NCBI GenBank assembly: GCA_004296145.1
Contig: SEBM01000234.1
Span: 1-6,577 of the forward strand
DNA: 6,577 nt
Source: Flavobacterium sp.
Lineage (GTDB): Bacteria > Bacteroidota > Bacteroidia > Flavobacteriales > Flavobacteriaceae
Direction of reading: 5' to 3'
In this document: piece after piece, positions 6,518 through 6,577 of the stretch
Layout: each line of letters starts with the position of its first letter
Position numbering within the stretch: position 1 is the first letter of the stretch
The notes under the pieces: model-generated
What the model was told of the DNA's origin: nothing
Database searches by the model: none
Seen by the model: the letters and a program-made list of their open reading frames with translations, nothing else
Position numbers and translations under genes: made by a program

Positions 6518-6554
6518 ATATTGTTGATGTAATGTAATGCCACATCAATAATAT
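6518..6554 (+). terminator. Hairpin after precursor 2 (weak terminator or mRNA stabiliser)
   Basis: A 13-bp stem (6518-6530 with 6542-6554, one G-U pair) encloses an 11-nt loop, starting 4 nt after the precursor stop. The stem is A/T-rich and has no T-run after it, so full termination is doubtful. Such a hairpin between a precursor gene and downstream maturation genes could allow partial read-through and so keep precursor transcript in excess. Confidence 0.45.
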
Positions 6555-6577
6555 CTTAGATATGTCCGTAACTAACA

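Overview
The window looks like an accessory RiPP (ribosomally made, post-translationally modified peptide) locus from an AT-rich member of Bacteroidota, most likely a flavobacterium. The signs are TAnnTTTG-type -7 promoter elements, start codons preceded by A/T-rich sequence instead of Shine-Dalgarno sites, a short-signal lipoprotein protease, and a TPR/transmembrane/AraC regulator of a type common in that group.

From right to left on the minus strand the window carries: (i) a 577-aa membrane-spanning TPR-AraC regulator (5917-4184); (ii) a 124-nt gap holding a perfect inverted repeat and a -7 element; (iii) a 54-aa RiPP precursor (4059-3895), absent from simple long-ORF calling, whose leader has an FDLD box resembling the FNLD box of class I lanthipeptides and ends in GG; (iv) a 567-aa lipoprotein subtilisin-like protease (3884-2181), starting 10 nt after the precursor stop; (v) a LanB-type dehydratase (2181 to beyond base 1), whose start codon overlaps the protease stop in TAATG. 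Genes iii-v form a compact precursor-protease-LanB operon that continues past the left edge.

On the plus strand, divergent from the regulator, lies a long intergenic region (5918-6384) with two tandem copies of the same palindrome, a well-spaced TTTG-N20-TAnnTTTG promoter, and a second small precursor (6385-6513) ending in ISGG plus a 15-residue core. A hairpin follows it, and the downstream genes are off the right edge.

The most unusual points are two. First, the two cores are complementary: precursor 1 has Thr/Ser but no Cys anywhere, while precursor 2 has one Cys but no Ser or Thr in its core, so neither can form a lanthionine alone. Second, nearly identical 20-bp palindromes (19 of 20 bases) lie upstream of the putative promoters of both precursors and bracket the regulator gene, which suggests one shared control circuit. 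The LanB C-terminal domain, any cyclase, the transporter and the plus-strand partners are outside the window, so the final chemistry cannot be decided here.
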